DNA of 64,000 nucleotides. It comes from Pseudomonas paraeruginosa PA7 (GTDB lineage: Bacteria > Pseudomonadota > Gammaproteobacteria > Pseudomonadales > Pseudomonadaceae). Within the stretch, counting starts at the first letter, position 1. Each line of letters opens with the position of its first letter. Position numbers and translations under genes: made by a program. The stretch covers positions 6,192,501 to 6,256,500 of the forward strand of contig NC_009656.1 in NCBI RefSeq assembly GCF_000017205.1. Reading direction: 5' to 3'. Below are positions 36,205-45,798 of the stretch, one piece after another. The notes beneath the pieces are model-generated. The model saw only the letters and a list, made by a program, of their open reading frames with translations. It made no database searches and was not told where the DNA came from.

Positions 36205-37071
36205 TTAAGAGTTACTGCTCGCATAGCGCCGCTCAAACTCCATCGGGCTGAGATAGCCCAGCGTCGAGTGGCGACGACGGTGATTGTAAAAGCGGATGTA
36301 GTCGAACAGGTCGGTTTTCGCCTCCTGGTAGCTGGCATAGCGCGTCAGGTACACCCGCTCGGCCTTCAGCGAACGGAAAAAGCTCTCCATAGCCGCGTTA
36401 TCCCAGCAGTTCCCTGGTCGCGAATGGCTGGGCACGATGCGATGTCGCCGAAGCAAGGCTTGGTAGTCGTACGCGCAGTATTGGCTGCCGCGATCCGAGT
36501 GCAGCAGGACCTCCGCCTGTGGCTGTCGGCGTGCCACGGCCATCTCCAGCGCGGCGTGCACCAGGGCTTGCTGCATGCGGTGGTGCATCGCCCAACCGAC
36601 CACGGCGCGTGAATAGAGATCGAGCACAACGGCCAGATACAGCCAGCCTTGCGCAGTCCGCACGTAGGTCATGTCCGAGACCCAGTGCCGGTTGGCTCGA
36701 TCCGAGACGAACTGGCGATCCAGGTGATTCGGCGCAATCGGTAGATCGTGGCGGCTACTGGAAACCAGCCGCCAGCGCTTGCGTGAACGAACACGCAGGC
36801 CGGCTTCGCGCATCAATCGAGCAACCCGATGCCGCCCGCACGCCTGCCCCATGGCCGTCAGTTCAGCCTTGATGCGGCGATGACCATAGATCCCATTCAC
36901 CTCGTGGTGGATGGTTCGGATCTCCTTGCTCAGACGCCGATTCGCCATCTCTCTCACCGAAGGTGGTCGCTGTTGCCAGGCATAGAAACCGCTGCGCGAC
37001 ACCTGCAACAACCGGCACATCGGTGCTACGGGGTAACGACCAGCCAACGCCTCGATGGCGCGAAACTTCAC
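36205..37071 (-). CDS. IS3-family transposase OrfB (inner element)
   Basis: 288-residue rve-type integrase domain with an N-terminal HTH_21 region (HRRIKAELTAMG) and a DDE core: WVSDMTY, HSDRGSQY, and Glu in NAAMESFF. Normally made as an OrfAB fusion by -1 frameshifting in orfA. Intact, so this copy may be active. Confidence 0.92.
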   Translation of the reverse strand: MKFRAIEALAGRYPVAPMCRLLQVSRSGFYAWQQRPPSVREMANRRLSKEIRTIHHEVNGIYGHRRIKAELTAMGQACGRHRVARLMREAGLRVRSRKRWRLVSSSRHDLPIAPNHLDRQFVSDRANRHWVSDMTYVRTAQGWLYLAVVLDLYSRAVVGWAMHHRMQQALVHAALEMAVARRQPQAEVLLHSDRGSQYCAYDYQALLRRHRIVPSHSRPGNCWDNAAMESFFRSLKAERVYLTRYASYQEAKTDLFDYIRFYNHRRRHSTLGYLSPMEFERRYASSNS

Positions 37072-37361
37072 TTCGTGGGCTGCGAGAAGATGGCGAGCGC
37101 CTTTTTTAAAACATCGCGCTCCATGGTGACCTGGGCCAGTTGCTGGCGCAGGCGACGAAGCTCCGCGCTCTCGCCACGCTGCTTGCCGTTGCCCGGAAAG
37201 GCATCGTCACCTTGCTGCTCGTACTGGCGCTTCCATTTGCCCAACAGGCTTTCAGCGATGCCGAGCGTCTCGGCTACATGACGAAGCGGCGTGCCGGCAA
37301 ATACCTGGTCTACTGCCTCGCGTTTGAAGGATTCGGGAAAACGTCGTCTGGTCTGGGTCAT
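37068..37361 (-). CDS. IS3-family transposase OrfA (inner element)
   Basis: 97-residue helix-turn-helix protein (RRFPESFKREAVDQVF) with a C-terminal leucine-zipper-like coiled coil. A slippery A6G motif (37101-37107 on the plus strand as CTTTTTT) lies just before the overlap with orfB. GGAG precedes the ATG. Confidence 0.9.
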   Translation of the reverse strand: MTQTRRRFPESFKREAVDQVFAGTPLRHVAETLGIAESLLGKWKRQYEQQGDDAFPGNGKQRGESAELRRLRQQLAQVTMERDVLKKALAIFSQPTK

Positions 37362-37391
37362 GAACACTCCTTGCGGTGGACATTATCCACC

Positions 37392-38417
37392 TTAAGTCAG
37401 TGTCCACTCAGCCCGGGACAGACCAGCAGGCGGTAGCCCATCGTTGAATTGATGCGGCCTGATCCAGTTGTAGCGGTGCATCAGGTAATGACTGATGTCC
37501 CGTTGGGCCTCCTGAGCTGTCAGGTAACCGGTCGGTGGAATCCACTCCGATTTCAAACTGCGGAACAATCGCTCCATCGGCGAGTTATCCCAGCAGTTGC
37601 CCCGGCGGCTCATGCTCTGTTCCATCCGATATCGCCACAACCGTTGCCGAAACAGGCGGCTAGCGTATTGGCTGCCCTGATCGGAATGAAACAGTACCTG
37701 CTGCGGTTTGCCACGCTGTTCGTAGGCCATGTCCAGCGCCTTGATCACCAACTCAGCATCCGGCTTGGCAGAAATCGCCCAGCCGACTACTCGTCTTGTA
37801 TGCAGATCCAACACCGCCGCTAAGTAATGCCAGCGACCTTGTGCCCAGATGTAGGTGATGTCGCCGCACCACACCTGATTGGGGCGCTCAGTGGTGAACT
37901 CGCGGTTCAGCCGGTTCGGGATATCTGGTCGCTCAACCGTAGCCTGCTTGTATGCGTGCGAGCCTGGCTGCTTGCTGACCAAGCCCAACTCACGCATCAA
38001 CCGACGCACACGAAAACGGCCAATGCTGACGCCATCCTCACGCAGCATACCCAGAATGCTGCGACTGCCAGCCGATCCTCGACTCTGGTTGAACAGCTGA
38101 TTGACCTGACTGCGCAGGGCAACCCGGCGTGCATCAACACGGCAGCGTCGAAGCCGATGGGCGTAGTAGCAAGACCGCACCACGCCGAAGGCTGAACAGA
38201 CCACTTCCACCGACTCCCGCTCACTTAACTGGTCTATCAGCGCGTACGATTGAACTCGTCCGACATCAAGAGAGCGGTAGCCTTTTTTAGGATCGCTTTC
38301 TCCCGTTCCAGTCGGTCGATCCTGGCTTCCAGCTCCTGGATTTTCTGCTGTTCGGGCGTCAGTGCTTTGCTCTTCGGGGTAACGCCCACGCGCTCCTCTT
38401 GAAGCTGTTTTACCCAT
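37392..38417 (-). pseudogene. IS3-family OrfB (outer element), C-terminus displaced
   Basis: rve-type transposase with DDE residues in WCGDITY, HSDQGSQY and NSPMERLF. Its native reading stops at PPA; the next ten or so codons come from the inner IS terminal repeat. The native end (VAEEKLNPLSGMG) lies on the other side of the inner element at 36129-36171. The catalytic core is intact and only the last 13 or so residues are replaced, so the chimeric protein might still work. Confidence 0.88.
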
Positions 38418-38545
38418 CGGCGCAGGGCCGACTCAACCACTCCCAGTGAACGAGCTGCTTCGATATGGCTGTAGCCCTGATCGAGCACCAGGCAGGCGGC
38501 CTCTCGTTTGAACTCGGGCGTAAAGGAACGACGTTGCTTGGTCAT
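38237..38545 (-). CDS. IS3-family transposase OrfA (outer element)
   Basis: 102-residue HTH protein (RRSFTPEFKREAACLVLDQG) with a coiled-coil end. A slippery A6G site (38282-38288) near its end would give the OrfAB fusion. Start taken at MTKQRRSF (38545) with GAGGTG upstream. Confidence 0.88.
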   Translation of the reverse strand: MTKQRRSFTPEFKREAACLVLDQGYSHIEAARSLGVVESALRRWVKQLQEERVGVTPKSKALTPEQQKIQELEARIDRLEREKAILKKATALLMSDEFNRTR

Positions 38546-38653
38546 CAGACACCTCTCTATGGCGAGCATTCTCGCCCTAAATGGGTGTCCGGAATCAGTA
38601 GACCACTACATTTGGCTGGTTGAGCCAAGCTGCGGCGTCGAGCCAGCATAAGG

Positions 38654-39981
38654 GAGGGTGTCCGAAATTTTGTGTAACCGGCTCATGAGCGACACTGTCG
38701 CTGAGAACTGGAGACACCATGAACAAGACGCCCCACACCATTACCGACGAACTGCTGGATCAGCTTCTGGCCAATTATCAGAAGCCTGAAGACTTGATCG
38801 GTACCGACGGCATCCTCAAGCAACTGACCAAGAAGTTGGTCGAGCGTGCGCTGGATGCCGAGCTGACCCACCACCTGGGCCACAACAAGCATCAGCCTGT
38901 CAGCAATTGGATGGGCAACACCCGCAACGGTTTCAGCAAGAAGAAACTCAAGGGCGAGTTCGGTGAACTGCCCATCGAGGTACCGCGCGACCGGCATGGC
39001 ACCTTCGATCCGCAGATCATCGAGAAGCACCAGACCCGCTGGACGGGCTTCGACGACAAGATCCTTTCGCTGTATGCCCGCGGCATGACGGTGCGCGAGA
39101 TCCAGGCGCACTTGCAGGAAATGTACGGTGCCGAGGTGTCACCCAGCCTGATCTCCTCGGTGACCGACGCGGTGGCCGATGAGGTCAAGGCCTGGCAGTC
39201 GCGCCCGCTCGATACGGTGTATCCCATCGTCTACCTCGACTGCATCCACAGCAAGGTGCGCGAGGGCGCCGTGCGGGTGAAGGCGGTCTATCTGGCGCTG
39301 GGTATCAACCTGGCCGGCGAGAAGGAAATCCTCGGCCTGTGGATCGCCCAGAACGAGGGCGCCAAGTTCTGGTTGCAGGTGGTGACCGAACTGCGCAACC
39401 GTGGCGTTCAGGACATCTTCGTCGCCTGCGTGGATGGCTTGAAGGGCTTCCCCGAGGCCATCGAGGCGGTGTTCCCGCGCACCAGCGTGCAGCTGTGCAT
39501 CGTGCACATGGTCAGGCACAGCCTGAACTACGTGTCCTGGAAGCGGCGGGCGGAGGTCGCCGCCGACCTGAAGCGGATTTACCAGTCCAGCACCGCTGAC
39601 GAGGCCGAACTGCGCCTCGGTGAATTCGAGGCCAAGTGGGATGACGACTACCTGCCGATTGGCCAGTCCTGGCGACGCAACTGGGCCAGGATCACGCCGT
39701 TCTTCGACTTCCCGCCGGAGATCCGAAAGGTGATCTACACCACCAACGCCATCGAATCGGTGAACATGAGCCTGCGCAAGATTACCAAGAACCGCGGCTC
39801 GTTCCCCAGTGACGAGGCGCTGCTGAAACTCTTCTACCTGGCGCTACGCAACATCAGCAAGAAATGGACGATGCCGATCCGTGACTGGAAGGCGGCGCTG
39901 ACTCGCTTTACGATCAGCTACGAAGACCGCCTGCCGCAGCAGTAACCCTAACCCCGGTTACACAAAATTCTGCACACCCTC
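38654..39981 (+). mobile_element. IS256-family insertion sequence
   Basis: 1328-bp element. The 28-bp terminal inverted repeats at 38654-38681 and 39954-39981 start GAGGGTGT and end TTTTGTGTAACCGG (25 of 28 positions agree). The 8-9 bp flanks do not match each other, so there is no target duplication. Its right end lies 1 bp from the zorD stop codon. A short hairpin (TTGGCT / AGCCAA, 38612-38628) remains in the 43 bp that separate it from the outer IS3 element. Confidence 0.85.
38719..39945 (+). CDS. IS256-family transposase
   Basis: 408-residue mutator-type transposase. DDE residues are expected in YLDCIHSKV, FVACVDGLKG and the late YTTNAIESVNMSLRK signature, and the CIVHMVRHS motif of the family is present. 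Full length and undisrupted. Confidence 0.93.
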   Translation: MNKTPHTITDELLDQLLANYQKPEDLIGTDGILKQLTKKLVERALDAELTHHLGHNKHQPVSNWMGNTRNGFSKKKLKGEFGELPIEVPRDRHGTFDPQIIEKHQTRWTGFDDKILSLYARGMTVREIQAHLQEMYGAEVSPSLISSVTDAVADEVKAWQSRPLDTVYPIVYLDCIHSKVREGAVRVKAVYLALGINLAGEKEILGLWIAQNEGAKFWLQVVTELRNRGVQDIFVACVDGLKGFPEAIEAVFPRTSVQLCIVHMVRHSLNYVSWKRRAEVAADLKRIYQSSTADEAELRLGEFEAKWDDDYLPIGQSWRRNWARITPFFDFPPEIRKVIYTTNAIESVNMSLRKITKNRGSFPSDEALLKLFYLALRNISKKWTMPIRDWKAALTRFTISYEDRLPQQ

Positions 39982-39982
39982 A

Positions 39983-42900
39983 TCAGAGCCCCATCGATTG
40001 AATCATCTCACTTTCACTAACCGCCTCTGGTGTCACTACCGCGTCTTTAAGCATCAGCTTTCCGCGCAATAAGCGGTCAAGGTGTACATCGAAGGAATCA
40101 AACTGGGGGTGAGTGACGGCAGGCAGATGGATGAACACGGGCTTGGTTTGGCCGATCCGGTAAACCCGATCAGACGCTTGCGCTTCTTTAGCCGGGTTCC
40201 AATGACGCTCTAAATGCACCACATGGTTGGCCCCAATCACCGTCAAACCGACACCAGCGGCTACTGGCGACATGATCAGGATGTTGAAGCCACTTTTCGC
40301 TTCAAACTCGGCAATTAGCTTCTTGCGCGTCATATCCTCGGCGCGAGTCGCCACAGCCTGGGTGTCACCATTGATCACCGCTACATTCAGGTCATAGATC
40401 TGATCCAGCCAGAGCTTGAGGACTCGTTGCAGGCGCTTGGTCATCATGAACAGGATGACCTTTTCACCCTTGCTACGGATCTCATCGAGTAACTGCAGCA
40501 GCACCGCCAGCTTGCCGGACTCCATCATCAGTTGTCGCGCGTGCTTGCCATCCTCGCAGTACAGCGCCGACTCATTCTCCAGCCGTGGGTGCAGGGAAAT
40601 GGAGCGAAGCTGAGTCAAAGCCGCCAGTGCGGTACCACGCATATCCTCAGCGCTTGCACGACGAGCCCGATAGCTGTCGAGGACTTCGTCGTAGGCCTGC
40701 AACTGGATGCCTTTCATCACCACACCCAACTGCGCTGCATACCGTTGCAGGCCATGATCGGCTTGCTCGACACCACTGAGAATAGTCTTGGCTGGTAGGC
40801 CTTTGAGCTGATCTTCTTTAACCCGCCGCAACATGAATATGCCTACAGCACGCCGCAGCTGCTCGCCCAAACGCGCCCGTACCTCATCACGCTCTTCATC
40901 GCTTGCAGCCAGAATTGGCTTGATCCAGGTATCGCGGAAGCTTTCCCAGCCACCAAGTAAGCCAGGCTGCACCGTATGCATCAGGCACCAGAAATCGCCC
41001 AGGCTATTTTCTACCGGTGTGCCAGTCGCCAACAGTTTGAAATCCGCCTTGAGCCCTTTAGCGGCAATAGTCTGCAGTGCATTGGGATTCTTGATGTTCT
41101 GCGCCTCGTCGAAGATGACCATGCCCCAGTCGATTCGGCACAGGGAGAACTGATAATCACGCAGGGTCTGATAGGTCGTGAGCACTAAGCGACGGTCCAT
41201 GTCCAGACGATGCACGCCTGCTTCCGGCCCCACATGCAGTGCATAGCGAATGCTCTGCTCATCCATCATGCCGCTGCTGTCATCAATCATCGACGCCAAC
41301 TGCACCGATTCACGCTCAGCACCTTTGACGCGATAGTCACGCAGACTCCGCCCCGACTGCAGCACCACCACATCGCGGAACGGGATGCTGGCGAAGGTCT
41401 TACCGACTTCATCCTCCCAGTTTTCCAGCAGACTCAGTGGCGCCACCACCAGAACCGGCTTCTGCGGCTTGTCAGCCGCGCGCTGACTGGCCAGATACTC
41501 CCCGACTGCGACCAGCGACATGTATGTCTTGCCGAGACCCATGTCATCTGCAAGCAAACCACCCTGCAGGCGATAGAGATCATCAGTTTCATCCTGCAAC
41601 GCTGCGCCCATCAGCTTCAGCATCCACTCGATCCCCTCACGCTGATGAGGGAACGGCTCCCGGGCATAGGCCGACCAATCTGGCACCACCAGCGGCTTCG
41701 CAGCAGCAGCCTTACGCAACAGCGCAGAATTAATCTCGTCGGCATCCTTCAGAATGACCCCGACTTTCTCCTTGTCCTCCCCAGGGAGAACACCCTCCTC
41801 GCTGTGCGGCTCGCTATCGCTCACATGAGCCATGTTCTGGCGAGCCCTGGCCAGCTCTTGCTGAACAGTCGGCGCGTCAGAGATATCGATCACCTCGCCA
41901 GCAAACGACAGACTCGTCGCGCCCTGTTCATTAGCCGCCTGCAGTACCTCCTCGAAGCGCTGCAAATCCTCAGGAGACTGAATCAGCTTGCTCAGGATCG
42001 CTGCAGGTGCCGGGCGCTTATCAAGCGCAAACCAGTCATTCTTGGTTGCATCCAGGACACCGAAATCCATGTGCTGAAGTTTGCCTATACCCGCAACCCG
42101 GGCAGAAAAGCCCACCTCAAGATTGACCAGCGCAGCATCGAGAAACGCCGTTGGCGTGGCAATAAACTCGTTGACCTGATCAGCCGGGATACGTTTGTTG
42201 GCCAGCACATTGCGGATGCCATCCATCCGCGCCTGATCCAGCAGCAACACACGATTGTCGATGCGCAGCACACCACCATCGGCGGTCATATCCAACTGCG
42301 ACCAGCGTTTTTCCAGCTGGTCAGCACTGGAGCCATCCCCAAGGCTCGGGCAGAGTTGGAGGCTGCCATCTGGTAAACGCGTAGCGATAACTCCGATGTT
42401 CTGAGGCACCACCACATCTAGCCGCTCAAAGTGGCTAAGATCAATACGCATCCCGCTGCGCGCAGCGGTCTGCAGCTCGGCCATCAGGCGCAGATTAGCC
42501 GCCTCTCCTCGCTGTTCTGGGCCTAAAGACTCATGCAGTTCCCAAGCCTGCAACCCCATAATTTCAGCCGGCGTCAGCCAATAGCACTCACTGCTGGTCA
42601 GGTACAGATAGGGGCCTTTGCGACTGAAGCTGGCAGGGCCGTCTGGCATTTCCAGCGTGATCGCCACACGAAAACCACTGTTGCCCGTGCGCCCACTGAT
42701 TGAGGTTAGAAAGTGCCCTGGCAAGCGTCTCGGCAAACGCAAGATTTCCGCCTGCTCAAGATCCATCCCCGCAATATCTTCGGCACCGATGTGAAAACCG
42801 TTGGCCGTGTTTTCGGCAATCCCTTGCTCAACCAGCATGTTGAGCACGATCAGCTGAATCTTTTCTAAAGCACTGCCCTGCCCGGTTTGCAGCGCCTTGA

Positions 42901-43024
42901 AGGCCGGCAAGGGCAGGTAGAAATTCAAGCCATTGGAATCAGGCTGAGACTGAAAGCCTTGCTGAGTACTGAGCGCCCCGTCTCGCTCACCAATCAGCGA
43001 CCGAAAAATATCCATCAAGCTCAT
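39983..43024 (-). CDS. zorD: ZorD, SNF2-type helicase of type I Zorya
   Basis: 1013-residue protein with an uncharacterised N-terminal half and a C-terminal SNF2 helicase. Walker A is DDMGLGKTY (about residue 492), Walker B DEAQ (about 640), motif III ATGTPVENS, and motif VI YRIGQTKPVF (about 953). In Zorya, ZorD is the cytosolic DNA-targeting effector, recruited to invading phage DNA after the ZorAB motor senses infection. The start follows the zorC stop directly (TAAATG). The stop lies 1 bp from an IS256-family element, so the extreme C-terminus could have been altered. Confidence 0.92.
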   Translation of the reverse strand: MSLMDIFRSLIGERDGALSTQQGFQSQPDSNGLNFYLPLPAFKALQTGQGSALEKIQLIVLNMLVEQGIAENTANGFHIGAEDIAGMDLEQAEILRLPRRLPGHFLTSISGRTGNSGFRVAITLEMPDGPASFSRKGPYLYLTSSECYWLTPAEIMGLQAWELHESLGPEQRGEAANLRLMAELQTAARSGMRIDLSHFERLDVVVPQNIGVIATRLPDGSLQLCPSLGDGSSADQLEKRWSQLDMTADGGVLRIDNRVLLLDQARMDGIRNVLANKRIPADQVNEFIATPTAFLDAALVNLEVGFSARVAGIGKLQHMDFGVLDATKNDWFALDKRPAPAAILSKLIQSPEDLQRFEEVLQAANEQGATSLSFAGEVIDISDAPTVQQELARARQNMAHVSDSEPHSEEGVLPGEDKEKVGVILKDADEINSALLRKAAAAKPLVVPDWSAYAREPFPHQREGIEWMLKLMGAALQDETDDLYRLQGGLLADDMGLGKTYMSLVAVGEYLASQRAADKPQKPVLVVAPLSLLENWEDEVGKTFASIPFRDVVVLQSGRSLRDYRVKGAERESVQLASMIDDSSGMMDEQSIRYALHVGPEAGVHRLDMDRRLVLTTYQTLRDYQFSLCRIDWGMVIFDEAQNIKNPNALQTIAAKGLKADFKLLATGTPVENSLGDFWCLMHTVQPGLLGGWESFRDTWIKPILAASDEERDEVRARLGEQLRRAVGIFMLRRVKEDQLKGLPAKTILSGVEQADHGLQRYAAQLGVVMKGIQLQAYDEVLDSYRARRASAEDMRGTALAALTQLRSISLHPRLENESALYCEDGKHARQLMMESGKLAVLLQLLDEIRSKGEKVILFMMTKRLQRVLKLWLDQIYDLNVAVINGDTQAVATRAEDMTRKKLIAEFEAKSGFNILIMSPVAAGVGLTVIGANHVVHLERHWNPAKEAQASDRVYRIGQTKPVFIHLPAVTHPQFDSFDVHLDRLLRGKLMLKDAVVTPEAVSESEMIQSMGL

Positions 43025-45037
43025 TTATTCAGCCCTGTCCTGTTCATCCAACGCCTCAAGCGCGAGACGTGCCGCCTCATTCACCGTCCAGCCGAACTGC
43101 TCATCACGCGTGCACATGTCCTTCAACGGGCCATACAAAATCTGATTGATTTCACGCGAGTCCACACCGAAAACATTCGCTGCATATCGGACTTTGTCAC
43201 CGGGGTTGTCCACGAAGTAGCGCAGTATCTTCAGTGCAGAGGGTTTCAAGCCTGTCAATAATCCTTCACCTACCAGAGACGGACGTGCCGTTGCAGGAGC
43301 AGCCGCATCAGGTGAACTGACGGAGTGCGACACTACCGGATCATGCTGCTGGTTGCTTCGCCGTACTGTGGCCGCCTCTTCTCTAGGAATAGCTCTGGAG
43401 TCCCTCGCAATCATCTCTGCAGGCTTACGCCCCTGAGGCGCTGACATCGTTGTCGCGCCAGTCTTGCCAACACGTGAACGCGCCGGCTCTGCGGGAAAAT
43501 CTGTCTGACTTGGAGGCGGCACGGGTGTTCGCTTGGCATTGACCACAGGCATACCAAATTTACGAAGGTAAGGCTGGTAGTCACTGCGATTGAGCAACTG
43601 CTCGATATCTAGAGCGATGCCGTTATCAGCCAGGAAGCTGAATACCCGGTTCTGCCAGGAAAGAGGGGGGTGATGCGTGAAGGCATCATAGGGCAACTCA
43701 GGATACAGTCGCTTGTAGGCCTTAGGAACAGCCGTAGTCAGATCGGAATGACTGAAGCTGGAGCGCTCGTAGGAACGCAAAGCCTCTCCCGGCGCGGCGA
43801 GATAGACCCAGATTTTAAAACTGTGGGAACCCTCGACCAGATGAAAGTCTCCGCAATCGAGATAGATGACCGCCTTGTCATTCATCTGCCCGTCCATGCT
43901 GGCAAAACTGGTTTGCACATCTTTACCGAGAATGCGCTTTACCGAATGCTGTGCCCGCCCGCCAAGCAGCAAGCGGGTATTGCGGATCAGTTTGAGCTTA
44001 AACAGCCCCTCTAGGAACTGCTTGCGTGCAGGGAACATGCGCTGCAGATCGTCGTTCTGCGTTTCGATTCCAAACTGTTCCACCGCCTGCAAAAACAGCC
44101 GCAAATCTTCCTTGGACAACCAGCCCCGAACCTTCTGCACCCGCTCCTCACCGAGGAACTGCCACCACTCGCGGTAATTGGGGGAGTTACGTGAGATCCG
44201 CGGATCCCCCGCCAGATTCAGAATAAAGTTCTGCCAGACCTCACCCGGCTCCTGTCCAGCACGATCGATCAGAATCTCCAGCGCAACATGGCCGATACGA
44301 CGCTCGCCCTCGTACGGAGCCTTGGACACAGCGGGCTTCTGCAGCTCATCCAGCACGGGGTCGTACTCACCGGGCGCAAGCCCTCGTAGGGTTTCCAGGT
44401 AGAAGTGGGCCCGGCAGATATCGCCATAACGCCCGTCATCAAAGCCCTGCAATCCCATGACCTCAAAGGTCTCGCCCAGCTCATGGCCACTGTCGCGTAC
44501 CCGCTCAACCAGTTGGACTGGCCCGTCAGGCGGCAACAACCAATGAGCATCACGCTTGAGCGTTACCAGCGGATCAGCCTGGGGGCCACTTACTTTGGGT
44601 TCGGGCAGTAAATGCAGTTGCTGGAGCAAAATCTGCTCAAGCTGCTTACGCAGCCCATCGTGCTCATCCAGCTTGTCGAAGCGACGAAAGTAGAACTGAG
44701 CCAACTGCTGTAAGGTGATACGCGTCAGCCTCGGCTGCTGAGCATCGACCAGCACCGAAAGCAGACGCGAACTAAGCAAACGCCTACCCATGGTCTCGTC
44801 GTTGAGCCACAACCAGGTCAACGCACGCGCAGTAAGACGACGTTTTAGCAGCTCAGGCAGGCCGTCAAAACGCCCTGTACTCGCCATGTCACGCAATCGT
44901 GCCAACATGGCTTCAAAGGCGTCACTCTTGCCACTTGCGGCCTTCATTCGAGCGACCTTTTCGACCAGCACCGTCCATCGCTCCCGCACCACGGGCGCCC
45001 ATTCAGCGACCGGCATGTGAACAGGAGGCAGCTTCAC
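43025..45037 (-). CDS. zorC: ZorC (EH_Signature protein) of type I Zorya
   Basis: 670-residue cytosolic protein matching ZorC by position and EH-signature features (VRGWLSKEDLRLFLQAVEQF, then KQFLEGLFKLKLIRNTRLLL, middle region). A basic linker (about 510-600) precedes a C-terminal winged-helix-like segment (SALKILRYFVDNPGDKVRYA). ZorC binds DNA and acts with ZorD. Start is GTG at 45037, overlapping the zorB stop as GTGA. Confidence 0.88.
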   Translation of the reverse strand: MKLPPVHMPVAEWAPVVRERWTVLVEKVARMKAASGKSDAFEAMLARLRDMASTGRFDGLPELLKRRLTARALTWLWLNDETMGRRLLSSRLLSVLVDAQQPRLTRITLQQLAQFYFRRFDKLDEHDGLRKQLEQILLQQLHLLPEPKVSGPQADPLVTLKRDAHWLLPPDGPVQLVERVRDSGHELGETFEVMGLQGFDDGRYGDICRAHFYLETLRGLAPGEYDPVLDELQKPAVSKAPYEGERRIGHVALEILIDRAGQEPGEVWQNFILNLAGDPRISRNSPNYREWWQFLGEERVQKVRGWLSKEDLRLFLQAVEQFGIETQNDDLQRMFPARKQFLEGLFKLKLIRNTRLLLGGRAQHSVKRILGKDVQTSFASMDGQMNDKAVIYLDCGDFHLVEGSHSFKIWVYLAAPGEALRSYERSSFSHSDLTTAVPKAYKRLYPELPYDAFTHHPPLSWQNRVFSFLADNGIALDIEQLLNRSDYQPYLRKFGMPVVNAKRTPVPPPSQTDFPAEPARSRVGKTGATTMSAPQGRKPAEMIARDSRAIPREEAATVRRSNQQHDPVVSHSVSSPDAAAPATARPSLVGEGLLTGLKPSALKILRYFVDNPGDKVRYAANVFGVDSREINQILYGPLKDMCTRDEQFGWTVNEAARLALEALDEQDRAE

Positions 45038-45798
45038 GGCTTGAGCTCCTCCAGACGCTCACGAACCTGCTCGTACTGAGCGCTGTCGGGACGACGAATG
45101 GTGAAACGGATATCGATGCGTCGATTGCGCTTGAAGTCGTCCTCAGTCTGCTGGTCAACCAACACGGGGCGGGTTTCGCCGTAACCGCTGACCGAGAACA
45201 GCGGCTTACCATCCTTGTTCTTCAGCCTTGCCAGTTGCTCATCGGGGGACAGCGCGCTCCCCCAGAACTGCCAGAGAGAAATGGCACGAAAGGTCGACAG
45301 CCCCCAGTTGCCTTTGCCCATAAAGCCCTGGAGCGGACGATTGTCCGTATGCCCCTCGATGAAGATCGTATCGAGGAACTCGACTCGATCCTCTCGCGAG
45401 ATCACCTCATTGATGACCTTACCAATCTCCAGCGCACGCGCCTGATAGGCGGCATGAATGTCATAGGCACCTGTGTCGAAACCCAGCAGATCGTTGGGAA
45501 TACTCAGGACCGTATGGTTCTCGCTCACCTCGACCTTGATGCCGCGTTTGCGCAGGGCCTCCACGGCCTCATCAAGAATGGTGCGGCGCACCTGCTCTGC
45601 TTTCTTCAGCTCGACCAGCTCTTGCTCAAACTGCACCTGGCGCTCTTTCAACTCCTTCTGAATTTCCATCAACTGCAGGATCAGAATCACCGAAGCCAGG
45701 ATGAAGATCACCAATAGCGCCGACATGATGTCTGAGAATGACATCCAGTAAGGGTTCTCTTCGTCGACGCTCACTTCCTTGGATTTACCCAGGCGCAT
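45034..45798 (-). CDS. zorB: ZorB, MotB-like stator subunit
   Basis: 254-residue inner-membrane protein: a short cytoplasmic tail, one membrane helix (about 20-42) with candidate ion-binding Asp23 in FSDIMSALL, a coiled coil (about 45-75), and a C-terminal OmpA-like peptidoglycan-binding domain (FIEGHTDNRPL, VSGYGETRPV, RNRRIDIRF). Two ZorB anchor the five-subunit ZorA motor to the wall. It overlaps zorA as TGATG. Confidence 0.93.
   Translation of the reverse strand: MRLGKSKEVSVDEENPYWMSFSDIMSALLVIFILASVILILQLMEIQKELKERQVQFEQELVELKKAEQVRRTILDEAVEALRKRGIKVEVSENHTVLSIPNDLLGFDTGAYDIHAAYQARALEIGKVINEVISREDRVEFLDTIFIEGHTDNRPLQGFMGKGNWGLSTFRAISLWQFWGSALSPDEQLARLKNKDGKPLFSVSGYGETRPVLVDQQTEDDFKRNRRIDIRFTIRRPDSAQYEQVRERLEELKP

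Larger units (their letters stand above)
36175..37425 (-). mobile_element. Complete IS3-family element nested in another
   Basis: 1251 bp with terminal inverted repeats beginning TGGTCTGTCCCGG. A 3-bp target duplication GCA flanks it (36172-36174 and 37426-37428). Removing the element and one GCA restores the reading frame of the outer element's transposase across the codons for PPAVAE, which proves the boundaries. Confidence 0.92.
36121..38610 (-). mobile_element. IS3-family element, split by a second IS3-family element
   Basis: Ends TGTAGTGGTC (36121) and its complement GACCACTACA (38610), with the inverted repeat continuing imperfectly inward (CCGGACA). Without the 1251-bp inner element and its 3-bp duplication the element is 1236 bp, normal for IS3. 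It has the usual orfA and frameshifted orfB. The outer flanks (GTA / TTT) show no target duplication, so one or both sides were rearranged after insertion. Confidence 0.85.

Noticed and set aside
36178..37424. Inner IS bounded by GGTC/GACC as a target duplication
   Set aside because: GGTC and GACC are complementary, so they belong to the terminal inverted repeat; the GCA direct repeat one step outside is the true duplication.
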